Part shown: positions 1 through 5,179 of the stretch, piece after piece | How the letters are laid out: every line of letters begins with the position of its first letter | Numbering within the stretch: the stretch's first letter is position 1 | Source of the DNA: JAQUKH01 sp043809805 | Lineage (GTDB): Bacteria; JACRDZ01; JAQUKH01 | Assembly (NCBI GenBank): GCA_043809805.1 | Contig: JBDROR010000008.1 | Location: 1-5,179 of the forward strand | Reading direction: 5' to 3' | DNA: 5,179 nt | Position numbers and translations under genes: made by a program | Notes under the pieces: model-generated | What the model saw: only the letters and a program-made list of their open reading frames with translations | Told to the model about the DNA's origin: nothing | Database searches by the model: none

Positions 1-3000
1 CTTTAAACCATACATAAACCGTTTTAGTACCATCACCATTGCTTAACAGGAAAGATACATTATCAGAATAAAATGCTGTTGATGCAATTGCTATCCAACT
101 TGAATCGTTAACTGAAGGAACAATTGAATTTTCCGCGATAGAATATCCCGCTACATTTATATTATCTGTTGCCGAAAGAGACAAAATAGTCGTTGTTGAA
201 TTTGTTGATGACACATTTTTATTTATAAAGTTACTGCTAATATTTACAGGTGCCTCTGTATCTAAAATTATCGAGTCGCTATACGTCTCTGATACATTGT
301 TTTCTTCATCTTCATACCATACATAAAGAGTTTTAATTCCATCTCCATTATTTAAAGTATACGAAACATTGCCGGTAAAATTTTTAGTGGAACTTATAAA
401 TATCCAACCAGAATCACCTGTGAGCGGTTTGGAAGAATTGGTTGTAATATAATATCCAGTCACCCCCACATCATCCGAAGCTGATAAATTAACTATTATA
501 GAAACTGAATTTGTATAGGTGCTCCCGCTGTTAACAGAAACGGACCCTTCAGGAGGATTACCGGTAATAAATGTCCATACTGTTGGATTAATACTAGAAG
601 CGCCATTACTATCAGTTGCTACAACCTTCCAATAGTAAACACTTCCATAGTTAACTGTCCCAAGGTTTAAAAATTTATCACCCTGTCCAGATGAAACAAG
701 AGGCGGATTACTACTTGTCCCAAAATAAACATCATAATTAACTTCATCATCAACATCAGGGTCATCGCCATCCCATCTTAAGATAATAGTCACTGGTTGA
801 TCTTTTGCATTATTAGCCGGGATTGGATTGTTAGGTGCATTAGGAGGGTGGTTAATTACCTTAACAGATTTAATTGATGTTGAAATGAAACCTTTTTCAT
901 CTTTAACCTCAAGTTTTACATTATATACACCGGCCATTGAATATTTATGGGTGGATATTTTATCGCTTGAAAATTGCGAGTCATAAATTCCATTACAATC
1001 AAAATCCCATCTAACTTGTAATTGCTCGTCTTTACTTCCCACATCATGGGATAACGCTGCGTTAAAACTAAATATTGTTCCAATTCCTCCCTGTAACGGA
1101 TTAACACTAAAATCGGCATTTGGAGCTGTATTTAATGCCGGCCCTCCATAAACACCTCTATCATTTCTTGTCCCATCCGGGTCATTAAATCTTGTCTCAA
1201 ACTCACCACTATTAATTGAAGCTGAACCTGCATGGAGATGAAAATTGTCATTGGCAAAATCTACAAACTTGGGGTCGGAATTTATATCGCCAGGCCCCAT
1301 TTTTTTAAAGTTATTGGCTCCTGAATAATATTGGTCAAGCTCGCCAAAGTTTCCTTTTATGTTACCCCAGTATGTATTAAAAGAAGGGAAAATATGCTGG
1401 TGGATCTTATCCGGGCTGGTATCTATAACTCCGATATTATTAAAAGCAATAATATTGTTTTTTAAATAGACTTTTATATCTGCCAAAAAATTCGTAACTT
1501 CATAAGTTAACGCTGTTCTATTAACATTGTTTAAAGTATTATTTGCTATGATAACTTCTCCCTTCGACGCATTCCAACCTAAAATACATATATTTGCTTT
1601 TACTAAATTATTTCTTACTATTTGTTTCCCATTCAGTCCCGCCAAAACCGTTCCTTTTAACACATTATTGGAAATAACAGCAAAATCGCATCCGTAACAA
1701 TTAAGGGAACTCTGTACTGTAAAACCATCTATCATACTATTGGATGCCATCTTTATAGTCCAATTCTGCAGAATAACCATTGATGCCCCCGCGCCCTGTA
1801 ATCTTACTCCTTGTTTTAGGTTAATGGCCGCCTCATATGTCCCCGGAAGCACATACACCATATCCCCATCCTGCGCCGCATCAATTGCAGACTGGATAGT
1901 ACTATATTGAGTAGGGACTTCTAAAACTTGACGATTGGGGACATATAAAACAGAATCTGTTAATGTTGCCCAATTGCCCAAAGAATCTGAAACTTTAGCA
2001 TAAACTATTTTAGTTCCGGTTAAATCCCAATTTTTCTTTATTGATAAATATGGTTCCGCGGATGACCAAACTGCTCCGTCATTACTAAACATCATCTGTG
2101 AATTACTCCCTATCCCCGCAATTTCATCAGTAATGTCAAAGGTTATAGTTACAAATTTATCAGCTGTGGCATATTCATCAAAATTTATAGACATCGTACC
2201 GGTTGGGCCAATAGTATCCGGCTGGTAATTACCGTCGAAAGTAAGTATTTGTCCACTATAAAGCATCTCTGTCTGATATGATGGTGAACAACAATTGGTT
2301 ATTGGTTTAAAAGTAATGGTATAAATACCTATCGGTAATCCGGAAGCAGACCAACTTGTTCCAGCGCCATCATACGACCCTGCAGAACCTCTTATCGTGA
2401 ATGATGCATCCGTTCGGTTCGATAATACCTGAATTTCGCCTGTTCCATTATATTCATACGCTCCCATATCAGGCGCACTTCCGGTATAAGGAATCCCCAC
2501 ATTCGCGCCTGCATTAATACAAGGGGAATTAGAATTAAGATGATAATCTCCCGCCGAAAAATCTACAAAAGAAGAAGAGTCAGATGTATTACCATTATAA
2601 TTATCATTGTTGTTATCGTAAACATCATTCACATCAATTCCATTCTTAGTTATAATATTATTAACCATTTTAGCTGAACCTAAACAACCATAAAACCCAT
2701 AAGAATTATTATTTGCTATTGTATTATTATAAATAGAGACGTTATTGCCTAAAGCTAACCATATTCCAGCATTATTATTATTTATAATAAGATTATTTGA
2801 AATTTCAGTATTGAATGCTGAAGTATAATTACCAATATAGATACCATTTTCCCCGCCTTTTATAATACAATTTTTTATTTTAGACAAATCTGATTCAAGT
2901 AAAATAACAGAAGAATTATTTACGGAACCATAACTAATAATTGTTAGACCTTCAATAGTTGAATTATCAGAATCAAGTATCCCAAAACGCGCATTTCCCT

Positions 3001-3916
3001 GAATATCAATTACAGTTTTATCTGCTCCTTCTCCTTTTAAAGTAATTCCTGTTCTTATAACAATCCCTAACCAAAAATTAAAATAATCAGGGAGTTCTGA
3101 ATGAAGAGATACAGGAACACTATAATATCCCTCTGTTAAATAAACCGTGTCCCCCTGACTTGCCGCATCAATGGCATCCTGAATAGCCGGGTAAACTTTA
3201 CCTTTCAAAAGAATCTGGCCGGAAGTTCCACTTGTCTTTGTAATTGAATCTGAACATGATTGAGATGCATTACCTTCATAATCCTTGAATTTGGCATAAA
3301 CCGTATATGCAGCCAAACCATATTGTCCCCCATAATTCCAATCTGCAAGGTTCCATTGGTATTCTGTTGTATAATTTATCCAATTAGTCCAGTTATTCCC
3401 ATCATTACTTAACTTCATCTCTTTAACTCCTGAATCACTGTCAACGGCTGATAAATTTAATGTAACCGAATATGAATCAGTAGATGCCGCTCCACTATTT
3501 ATAAGGATCGAGCAGCCGGCAGGAACACTGCTATCTTCAATTGTTGTGAAATTGAACGTTGAACTATATTTTCTATTCCCATTACCATTAATTGCCTCTA
3601 TTCCCCAAAATATTTTGGTATTATACGGAAGATTTGTAAAAGTATAAGTTTTTGAGGTTTGATTAAAAGATTTTAAGTTAATTGTATTAAAAATATCGAA
3701 TAAATCACTATTAACCCAATAAACATTATACCGGGAACCTTCTTCTTCCGGATAATTGACATTCCAGCTAAGAGTTGAATTTATCGGTTGGTTTATTAAA
3801 CCATCAGCCGGATTAATGGCAGTAATTTCTTCCGGGGCCTGATTCGCCTGTATGGCCACATTTAAAGGCCCCACAAATAATATTAATATGGTTAAAATAA
3901 AGCAATATTTTTTCAT
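1..3916 (-). CDS. Giant secreted multidomain surface protein (FN3/Ig-like, two beta-helices, PKD), C-terminus outside window
   Basis: Reading codon by codon from the ATG at 3916, the frame stays open for 1305 codons to the window edge, with no stop. It begins with a signal peptide (1-24). Modules in order are: FN3-like (about 25-126), Ig-like (127-230), right-handed beta-helix with a DUF1565-like start (233-490), PEGA-like (494-565), Ig-like (566-656), second beta-helix (662-928), PKD (930-1022), FN3-like (1023-1122), then Ig-like repeats (1123-1224 and 1225 onward). The protein is rich in Asn, Ser, Thr and aromatics and poor in Cys, typical of secreted beta-rich mosaics. A strong GGGGGAG lies seven bases upstream of the start. 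No catalytic residues could be assigned, so adhesion, glycan binding or a degenerate polysaccharide lyase-like role are all possible. The sorting or anchoring signal (T9SS tail, dockerin, sortase motif or transmembrane segment) would be in the missing part. The leader carries a terminator and possible riboswitch remnant that may control expression. Confidence 0.93.
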   Translation of the reverse strand, partial: MKKYCFILTILILFVGPLNVAIQANQAPEEITAINPADGLINQPINSTLSWNVNYPEEEGSRYNVYWVNSDLFDIFNTINLKSFNQTSKTYTFTNLPYNTKIFWGIEAINGNGNRKYSSTFNFTTIEDSSVPAGCSILINSGAASTDSYSVTLNLSAVDSDSGVKEMKLSNDGNNWTNWINYTTEYQWNLADWNYGGQYGLAAYTVYAKFKDYEGNASQSCSDSITKTSGTSGQILLKGKVYPAIQDAIDAASQGDTVYLTEGYYSVPVSLHSELPDYFNFWLGIVIRTGITLKGEGADKTVIDIQGNARFGILDSDNSTIEGLTIISYGSVNNSSVILLESDLSKIKNCIIKGGENGIYIGNYTSAFNTEISNNLIINNNNAGIWLALGNNVSIYNNTIANNNSYGFYGCLGSAKMVNNIITKNGIDVNDVYDNNNDNYNGNTSDSSSFVDFSAGDYHLNSNSPCINAGANVGIPYTGSAPDMGAYEYNGTGEIQVLSNRTDASFTIRGSAGSYDGAGTSWSASGLPIGIYTITFKPITNCCSPSYQTEMLYSGQILTFDGNYQPDTIGPTGTMSINFDEYATADKFVTITFDITDEIAGIGSNSQMMFSNDGAVWSSAEPYLSIKKNWDLTGTKIVYAKVSDSLGNWATLTDSVLYVPNRQVLEVPTQYSTIQSAIDAAQDGDMVYVLPGTYEAAINLKQGVRLQGAGASMVILQNWTIKMASNSMIDGFTVQSSLNCYGCDFAVISNNVLKGTVLAGLNGKQIVRNNLVKANICILGWNASKGEVIIANNTLNNVNRTALTYEVTNFLADIKVYLKNNIIAFNNIGVIDTSPDKIHQHIFPSFNTYWGNIKGNFGELDQYYSGANNFKKMGPGDINSDPKFVDFANDNFHLHAGSASINSGEFETRFNDPDGTRNDRGVYGGPALNTAPNADFSVNPLQGGIGTIFSFNAALSHDVGSKDEQLQVRWDFDCNGIYDSQFSSDKISTHKYSMAGVYNVKLEVKDEKGFISTSIKSVKVINHPPNAPNNPIPANNAKDQPVTIILRWDGDDPDVDDEVNYDVYFGTSSNPPLVSSGQGDKFLNLGTVNYGSVYYWKVVATDSNGASSINPTVWTFITGNPPEGSVSVNSGSTYTNSVSIIVNLSASDDVGVTGYYITTNSSKPLTGDSGWIFISSTKNFTGNVSYTLNNGDGIKTLYVWYEDEENNVSETYSDSIILDTEAPVNISSNFINKNVSSTNSTTTILSLSATDNINVAGYSIAENSIVPSVNDSSWIAIASTAFYSDNVSFLLSNGDGTKTVYVWFK
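2..244 (-). repeat. Ig-like tandem repeat D, cut by the window edge
   Basis: Residues 1225-1305 repeat the pattern of repeat C: LSATDNINVAGYSIAENS, SWIAIAS and NGDGTKTVYVWFK. Its Trp1303 lies 103 residues after Trp1200 of the previous copy, giving the repeat period. The frame continues past base 1, so more copies are likely. Confidence 0.75.
245..550 (-). repeat. Ig-like tandem repeat C
   Basis: Residues 1123-1224 read SVSVNSGSTYTNSVSIIVNL, SASDDVGVTGYYITTNSSKP, GWIFISSTKNF and then GDGIKTLYVWYEDEENNVSE, ending DSIILDTEAPV. This is the common LSA.D..GV.GYYI..NS..P / W..... / GDG.KT.YVW..D..NNVS / DSI.LDT.AP repeat. The key Trp is residue 1200. It is followed directly by a second copy. Confidence 0.75.
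551..850 (-). other. Fibronectin type III-like domain 2
   Basis: Residues 1023-1122 begin HPPNAPNNPIPANNAKDQPV, then TIILRWDGDDPDVDDEVNYD, VYFGTSSNPPLVSSG, YYWKVVATDSNG and WTFITGNPP. The P.NPIPAN.A..QP / L.W.G.DPD.DD...YDVYFGTS / YYWKV.A.D..G / W.F.T pattern is a familiar FN3-like module of bacterial surface proteins. The Asp-rich loop may bind metal. Confidence 0.8.
851..1129 (-). other. PKD domain with a calcium-loop-like sequence
   Basis: Residues 930-1022 start APNADFSVNPLQGGIGT and include FSFNAALSHDVG, the central WDFDCNGIYD (970-979) and a THKYSMAGVYNVKLEVKDEK close. HKY..AG.Y.V.L.V.D is the characteristic PKD ending. The central motif replaces the usual WDFGDG with DxDxNGxxD, an acidic loop of the kind that binds calcium in EF-hand-like motifs. 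Confidence 0.8.
1133..1939 (-). other. Right-handed beta-helix domain 2
   Basis: Residues 660-928 open with VPTQYSTIQSAIDAAQDG and DMVYVLPGTY (675-694 for QSAID..TY), then GVRLQGAGASMVIL. PbH1-like coils include VISNNVL, IVRNNLVKANICIL, VIIANNTLNN and VYLKNNIIAFNNIG. The end has DPKFVDFANDNFHLHAGSAS (from 881) and DRGVYGGP. The opening Q675 lies 429 residues after the matching Q246 of beta-helix 1. Function is as uncertain as for domain 1. Confidence 0.85.
1949..2221 (-). other. Ig-like domain B (SNDG-W type)
   Basis: Residues 566-656 follow the same plan as domain A: DTIGPTGTMSINF, VTITFDITDEIAGIGSNSQM, SNDG at 611-614 followed by W, then a NWDLTGTKIVYAKVSDSLGNW strand set and TDSVLYV. SNDG here lies 441 residues after the SNDG of domain A. 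It leads straight into the second beta-helix. Confidence 0.65.
2222..2437 (-). other. PEGA-like small beta domain
   Basis: Residues 494-565 read EIQVLSNRTDASFTIRGSAG, then GTSWSASGLPIGIYTITFKP, a CC pair, and end GQILTFDGNYQ. The pattern of a 'sN...A.f.i.g' strand, a 'lp.G.Y.i.f' strand and a final 'G..l.f.g.Y' strand is that of PEGA and related surface-layer domains. It separates the two [Ig-like + beta-helix] units. The vicinal cysteines are notable in a Cys-poor protein. Confidence 0.5.
2447..3220 (-). other. Right-handed beta-helix domain 1
   Basis: Residues 233-490 begin with the pectin-lyase-like opening IQDAIDAASQGDTVYLTEGY (about 245-264), followed by ITLKGEGADKTVIDIQG. PbH1-type coils follow, such as NGIYIGN, ISNNLIINNNNAGIWL, VSIYNNTIANNNSYGFYG and MVNNIITKNG, with Asn ladders at the turns. 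The close is the usual FVDFSAGDYHLNSNSPCINA (from residue 450) and DMGAYEY. Such helices occur in polysaccharide lyases, adhesins and S-layer-like proteins, and no catalytic set is evident. Confidence 0.85.
3227..3538 (-). other. Ig-like domain A (SNDG-W type)
   Basis: Residues 127-230 contain VTLNLSAVDSDSGVKEMKLS, then SNDG (170-173) followed by Trp-rich strands, and end with YTVYAKFKDYEGNAS and DSITK. The D..GV..M..SNDG..W / TVY.KF.D..GN.S pattern is common in repetitive secreted proteins of Gram-negative and candidate-phylum bacteria. It directly precedes the first beta-helix, just as Ig-like domain B precedes the second. Confidence 0.65.
3539..3844 (-). other. Fibronectin type III-like domain 1
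   Basis: Residues 25-126 open with a PxNPADGLINQPINSTLSW pattern and continue with YNVYWVNSD, TYTFTNLPYNTKIFWGIEA and TFNFTT. The P..G......LSW / Y.VYW / Y.W.I.A / F.FTT succession is typical of bacterial FN3 or related beta-sandwich domains found in extracellular proteins. A similar module recurs at residues 1023-1122. It probably serves as a spacer or ligand-binding module. Confidence 0.65.
3845..3916 (-). other. Signal peptide of the large surface protein
   Basis: Residues 1-24 show a classic Sec signal: positively charged MKK, a hydrophobic core FILTILILFVG (6-16), then a short region ending VAIQA (20-24) before NQAPEE. Cleavage is likely after Ala24. There is no lipobox cysteine at the junction; the only Cys is at position 5, inside the n-region, so a lipoprotein is not indicated. 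Confidence 0.85.
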
Positions 3917-3923
3917 ATAAAAT

Positions 3924-3930
3924 CTCCCCC
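3924..3930 (-). promoter_or_regulatory. Ribosome binding site of the large surface-protein gene
   Basis: GGGGGAG on the minus strand ends seven bases before the ATG at 3916, an ideal Shine-Dalgarno position. It fixes the start directly ahead of a clear signal peptide. Its GGGGA could also pair with TCCCC at 3988-3984 in the GC-rich element, so masking of the site is conceivable but unproven. Confidence 0.8.
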
Positions 3931-4007
3931 AGCCCGCTACGCCATTCCCGTCCCCGTTCCTCATCCCCGAGGACAAGTTTCACGGGGATAATAAAACCGA
4001 AATGACG
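3924..4007 (-). repeat. GC-rich intergenic element with inverted repeats, possibly a dispersed repeat
   Basis: Bases 3921-3990 contain 43 G or C out of 70 (61%), against about one third in the flanks. ATCCCCG (3963-3969) and CGGGGAT (3983-3989) form a 7-bp inverted repeat with a 13-base loop. TCCCCGT (3951-3957) can instead pair with ACGGGGA (3982-3988). No T run follows, so this is not a terminator. On the minus strand the phrase TCATTTCGG...CCCCGTGAAACTTGTCCTC resembles the small GC-rich elements dispersed between genes in many bacteria. Whether it recurs in this genome cannot be seen from one copy. Confidence 0.35.
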
Positions 4008-4021
4008 GATGTTCATCCAAC

Positions 4022-4067
4022 AAAAAACCGAGCATACCAAAAGCTTTTCTTTCGGCAACTCGGCTTT
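4022..4067 (-). terminator. Compound intrinsic terminator after the flippase-like gene
   Basis: On the minus strand AAAGCCGAG (4067-4059) pairs with CTCGGTTTT (4032-4024), giving nine pairs including one G-U. The T run extends to 4022, six Ts in all. Inside the loop is a second hairpin: CCGAAAG (4055-4049) pairs with CTTTTGG (4043-4037) around an AAAAG loop. The structure begins 26 bases after the TAG stop of the membrane-protein gene. It can end that transcript, or act as an attenuator in the leader of the large gene downstream. The stem and T run are read directly from the sequence, but efficiency cannot be judged. Confidence 0.75.
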
Positions 4068-4093
4068 CCTGTTTTTAAAGCCTATATCTTTTC
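4037..4093 (-). promoter_or_regulatory. Possible remnant or divergent 3' half of a c-di-GMP-I (GEMM) riboswitch
   Basis: Minus-strand bases 4065-4049 read AAGCCGAGTTGCCGAAA(G), which resembles from memory the conserved 3' part of GEMM-I riboswitches (a GCCGGGUUGCCG-like segment). AAAGATATAGG just upstream (4091-4081) loosely resembles the GCAAAGCtataGGG part. The 5' half, with its GGCAAACC and GAAA tetraloop receptor-type signature, is not visible; that stretch is the coding end of the membrane-protein gene. The segment overlaps the terminator stem, as an expression platform would. It lies 121-177 bases before the start of a giant surface protein, a common kind of target for c-di-GMP riboswitches. 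It may equally be a degraded riboswitch or a chance match within a terminator. Confidence 0.3.
4062..4082 (-). promoter_or_regulatory. Alternative hairpin competing with the terminator stem
   Basis: On the minus strand GGCTTT (4082-4077) is perfectly complementary to AAAGCC (4067-4062) across a nine-base loop. AAAGCC is also the 5' arm of the terminator stem, so the two helices exclude each other. This is the layout of an antiterminator/terminator switch. Only six pairs are involved and no ligand domain is fully visible, so its function is inferred. Confidence 0.35.
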
Positions 4094-5062
4094 CTACGTT
4101 AATCTTTTATTAAAATAACTTTTTACATTTGACCAAAAATGCACCACACCGCCAATCAAACTGAAAACTATTATCAAAGTAAAAAATAAAAAAGAAATCA
4201 AAACAGCCTGATCGGAAGGAACATTAACTTTACCAAATAAATATACAAATACCCCTTCGCGAACACCAATCCCACTCAAAGATATGGGAATCACAGTGAT
4301 TAAAAAAACAATAGGAATAAAAATAAAAAAATAAAAAACGTTTATACAAAGCCCAACGGATCTCGCGATAAAATAGCAGCTTATTATCGATAAAAACTGC
4401 ATCAAAAGTGAAATAACAATTATTTTCAAAAGAATTTCACGGTGTGTAATAAAAAAATGCAGAGCCTCATAAAAAGTCACCACATATTGTTTTATTTTTG
4501 CCAATATATTTTCTTGATTGCCTGACGCGCCTAAAAATTTAATGATACATGTTTTAAAATATATAAAAACAAAAAGGCCTAGAAAGGCAAAAATTATTAT
4601 TAAAAAAATTGTCCATAGTAATCTTTCAGGGAGCAATCCGAAACTGAAAACACCAGCTATAATAACAAAAATGGATATACTGTAAAATCCGATGACTTTT
4701 TCCGCCAGAACCGAAATTCCCGCGTACACCTTATCTTTACTGTGGGTAACAACTTTATACATTTTGACAAAATCACCGCCTGAAGAACCCGGCAAAAAAG
4801 AATTAAAAAATTGCCCTATAAAACCAAATTCCAATAATTTCCCAAAACTTACTTTTATCCCCCTGCCTTGCAGTAACGTTTGCCAACGGTAAGCCCCGAT
4901 AAAAGCTACCGATAATTGACATATAAAGGCTAAGAATAAAAAAGAATAACTAAGATTTGTGATTCGCAAGGATAATTCGCGGACATCTATCTTCCGTAAA
5001 AGAAAATAAATAATGATAAAGCTGATTGAAAATCGAAGAAAAGAAAAAATAAATTTCTTCAC
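4094..5062 (-). CDS. Flippase-like / lysylphosphatidylglycerol synthase TM-domain membrane protein (UPF0104)
   Basis: This 322-residue integral membrane protein has a length typical of PF03706/COG0392 proteins that lack the catalytic MprF domain. Hydrophobic segments run through the whole chain, roughly at residues 5-22, 40-57, 115-140, 150-169, 212-233, 243-262 and 286-307. Family hallmarks are visible: YRWQTLL (58-64), FNSFLPGSSGGDFVKMY (86-102), AEKVIGFYS (120-128) and PISLSGIGVREG (259-270). The start is GTG at 5062. An in-frame TAA lies two codons upstream and the next in-frame ATG is codon 101, so no other start is sensible. A GGGAG 14 bases upstream is a rather distant ribosome site, and coupling to the upstream gene through the GTGA overlap may help initiation. 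Known members are implicated in lipid or lipid-linked glycan translocation, and the LPG synthase activity belongs to the C-terminal domain of MprF, which is absent here. The substrate cannot be told from sequence. The stop is TAG at 4096-4094, followed closely by a terminator. Confidence 0.9.
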   Translation of the reverse strand: MKKFIFSFLRFSISFIIIYFLLRKIDVRELSLRITNLSYSFLFLAFICQLSVAFIGAYRWQTLLQGRGIKVSFGKLLEFGFIGQFFNSFLPGSSGGDFVKMYKVVTHSKDKVYAGISVLAEKVIGFYSISIFVIIAGVFSFGLLPERLLWTIFLIIIFAFLGLFVFIYFKTCIIKFLGASGNQENILAKIKQYVVTFYEALHFFITHREILLKIIVISLLMQFLSIISCYFIARSVGLCINVFYFFIFIPIVFLITVIPISLSGIGVREGVFVYLFGKVNVPSDQAVLISFLFFTLIIVFSLIGGVVHFWSNVKSYFNKRLT

Positions 5063-5179
5063 GACTTATTACCATACTCCCATACATACTTAACCATATC
5101 AATAAATTTTTCATCCATCTGCCGCAAAATACTATTTATAGTTAAAGTTAATGTCCTAATAATTTTATAACCGCATTGG
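5059..5179 (-). CDS. C-terminal fragment of an unrecognised protein
   Basis: This is the last 39 codons of a gene whose body lies beyond the window. The frame is open from the edge to a TGA at 5061-5059. The visible tail includes KIIRTLTLTINSILRQMDEK and ends WEYGNKS. It is mixed charged and hydrophobic, with no clear membrane segment and no motif I can name. Its stop overlaps the GTG start of the next gene (GTGA, 4 bases), and a GGGAG for that gene lies within its last codons. This tight arrangement supports it as a real coding end and the upstream member of an operon. Flippase-like genes often sit next to glycosyltransferases, so a glycosyltransferase is a possible identity, but that rests on context only. 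Confidence 0.7.
   Translation of the reverse strand, partial: QCGYKIIRTLTLTINSILRQMDEKFIDMVKYVWEYGNKS

Noticed and set aside
916..1119. A 67-codon minus-strand frame
   Set aside because: It lies wholly within the PKD-encoding part of the large gene in a different frame. The large frame has clear domain content, so this is a shadow.
2447..3220. Active polysaccharide lyase or glycosidase assignment for the beta-helix
   Set aside because: The fold signature is clear, but no catalytic residue set could be identified by reading, so no enzyme activity is claimed.
3963..3989. A second terminator formed by the ATCCCCG/CGGGGAT inverted repeat
   Set aside because: No T run follows on either strand, so it does not meet the form of an intrinsic terminator.
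3917..4021. A sigma-70 promoter for the large gene, such as TTGGAT with TATTAT
   Set aside because: The spacing is 21 bases, too long for a normal promoter, and no better pair was found. A promoter may exist but cannot be supported by sequence.
3813..4058. An 81-codon minus-strand frame starting with TTG that crosses the intergenic region
   Set aside because: It runs through the terminator hairpins and the GC-rich element, then overlaps the signal peptide of the large gene in another frame. It has no ribosome site and no recognisable protein.
4692..4892. A 66-codon plus-strand frame
   Set aside because: It is antisense to the conserved FLPGSSGGD part of the flippase-like gene and its translation shows no family pattern.
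4094..5062. Full MprF lysylphosphatidylglycerol synthase
   Set aside because: Only the transmembrane flippase-like part is present. The protein ends after the last membrane segment at residue 322, with no catalytic acyl-transferase domain.

Overview
All genes in this window read on the minus strand. The DNA is AT-rich: the first 60 bases are 33% G+C, and most of the window looks similar. The exception is a short GC-rich stretch between two genes. The gene content fits a Gram-negative-type or candidate-phylum bacterium that secretes very large repetitive surface proteins. Lineages such as Omnitrophota or Desantisbacteria are only a guess, because there is no rRNA or other phylogenetic marker.

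Layout in the direction of transcription (high to low coordinates): (1) 5179-5059 is the last 39 codons of an unrecognised gene. (2) 5062-4094 is a complete gene for a multi-pass membrane protein of the flippase-like / lysylphosphatidylglycerol-synthase TM family (PF03706, UPF0104). It starts with GTG and overlaps the stop of the previous gene in a GTGA, so the two are probably translated as a coupled pair. (3) 4093-3917 is a 177-base intergenic region. It holds a compound intrinsic terminator, a segment resembling the 3' half of a c-di-GMP-I (GEMM) riboswitch, an alternative hairpin that would compete with the terminator, and a GC-rich repeat-like element ending in a strong Shine-Dalgarno. 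(4) 3916-1 is an open frame of 1305 codons with no stop that runs off the window. It encodes a secreted mosaic protein.

The large protein dominates the window. It has an N-terminal signal peptide and then a chain of modules: a fibronectin-III-like domain, an Ig-like domain, a right-handed beta-helix, a PEGA-like domain, a second Ig-like domain, a second beta-helix, a PKD domain, a second FN3-like domain, and at least two tandem Ig-like repeats. The [Ig-like + beta-helix] pair occurs twice about 430-440 residues apart, which suggests an internal duplication. The pattern is that of a cell-surface or extracellular adhesin or polysaccharide-binding/degrading protein. The anchor and C-terminus lie outside the window, so attachment and exact role cannot be read.

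The most interesting point is the leader of the large gene. A terminator with a possible remnant, or divergent form, of a c-di-GMP sensor sits directly upstream of a giant surface protein. c-di-GMP control of such proteins is known elsewhere, but only the 3' half of the motif is visible here, so this remains a hypothesis.
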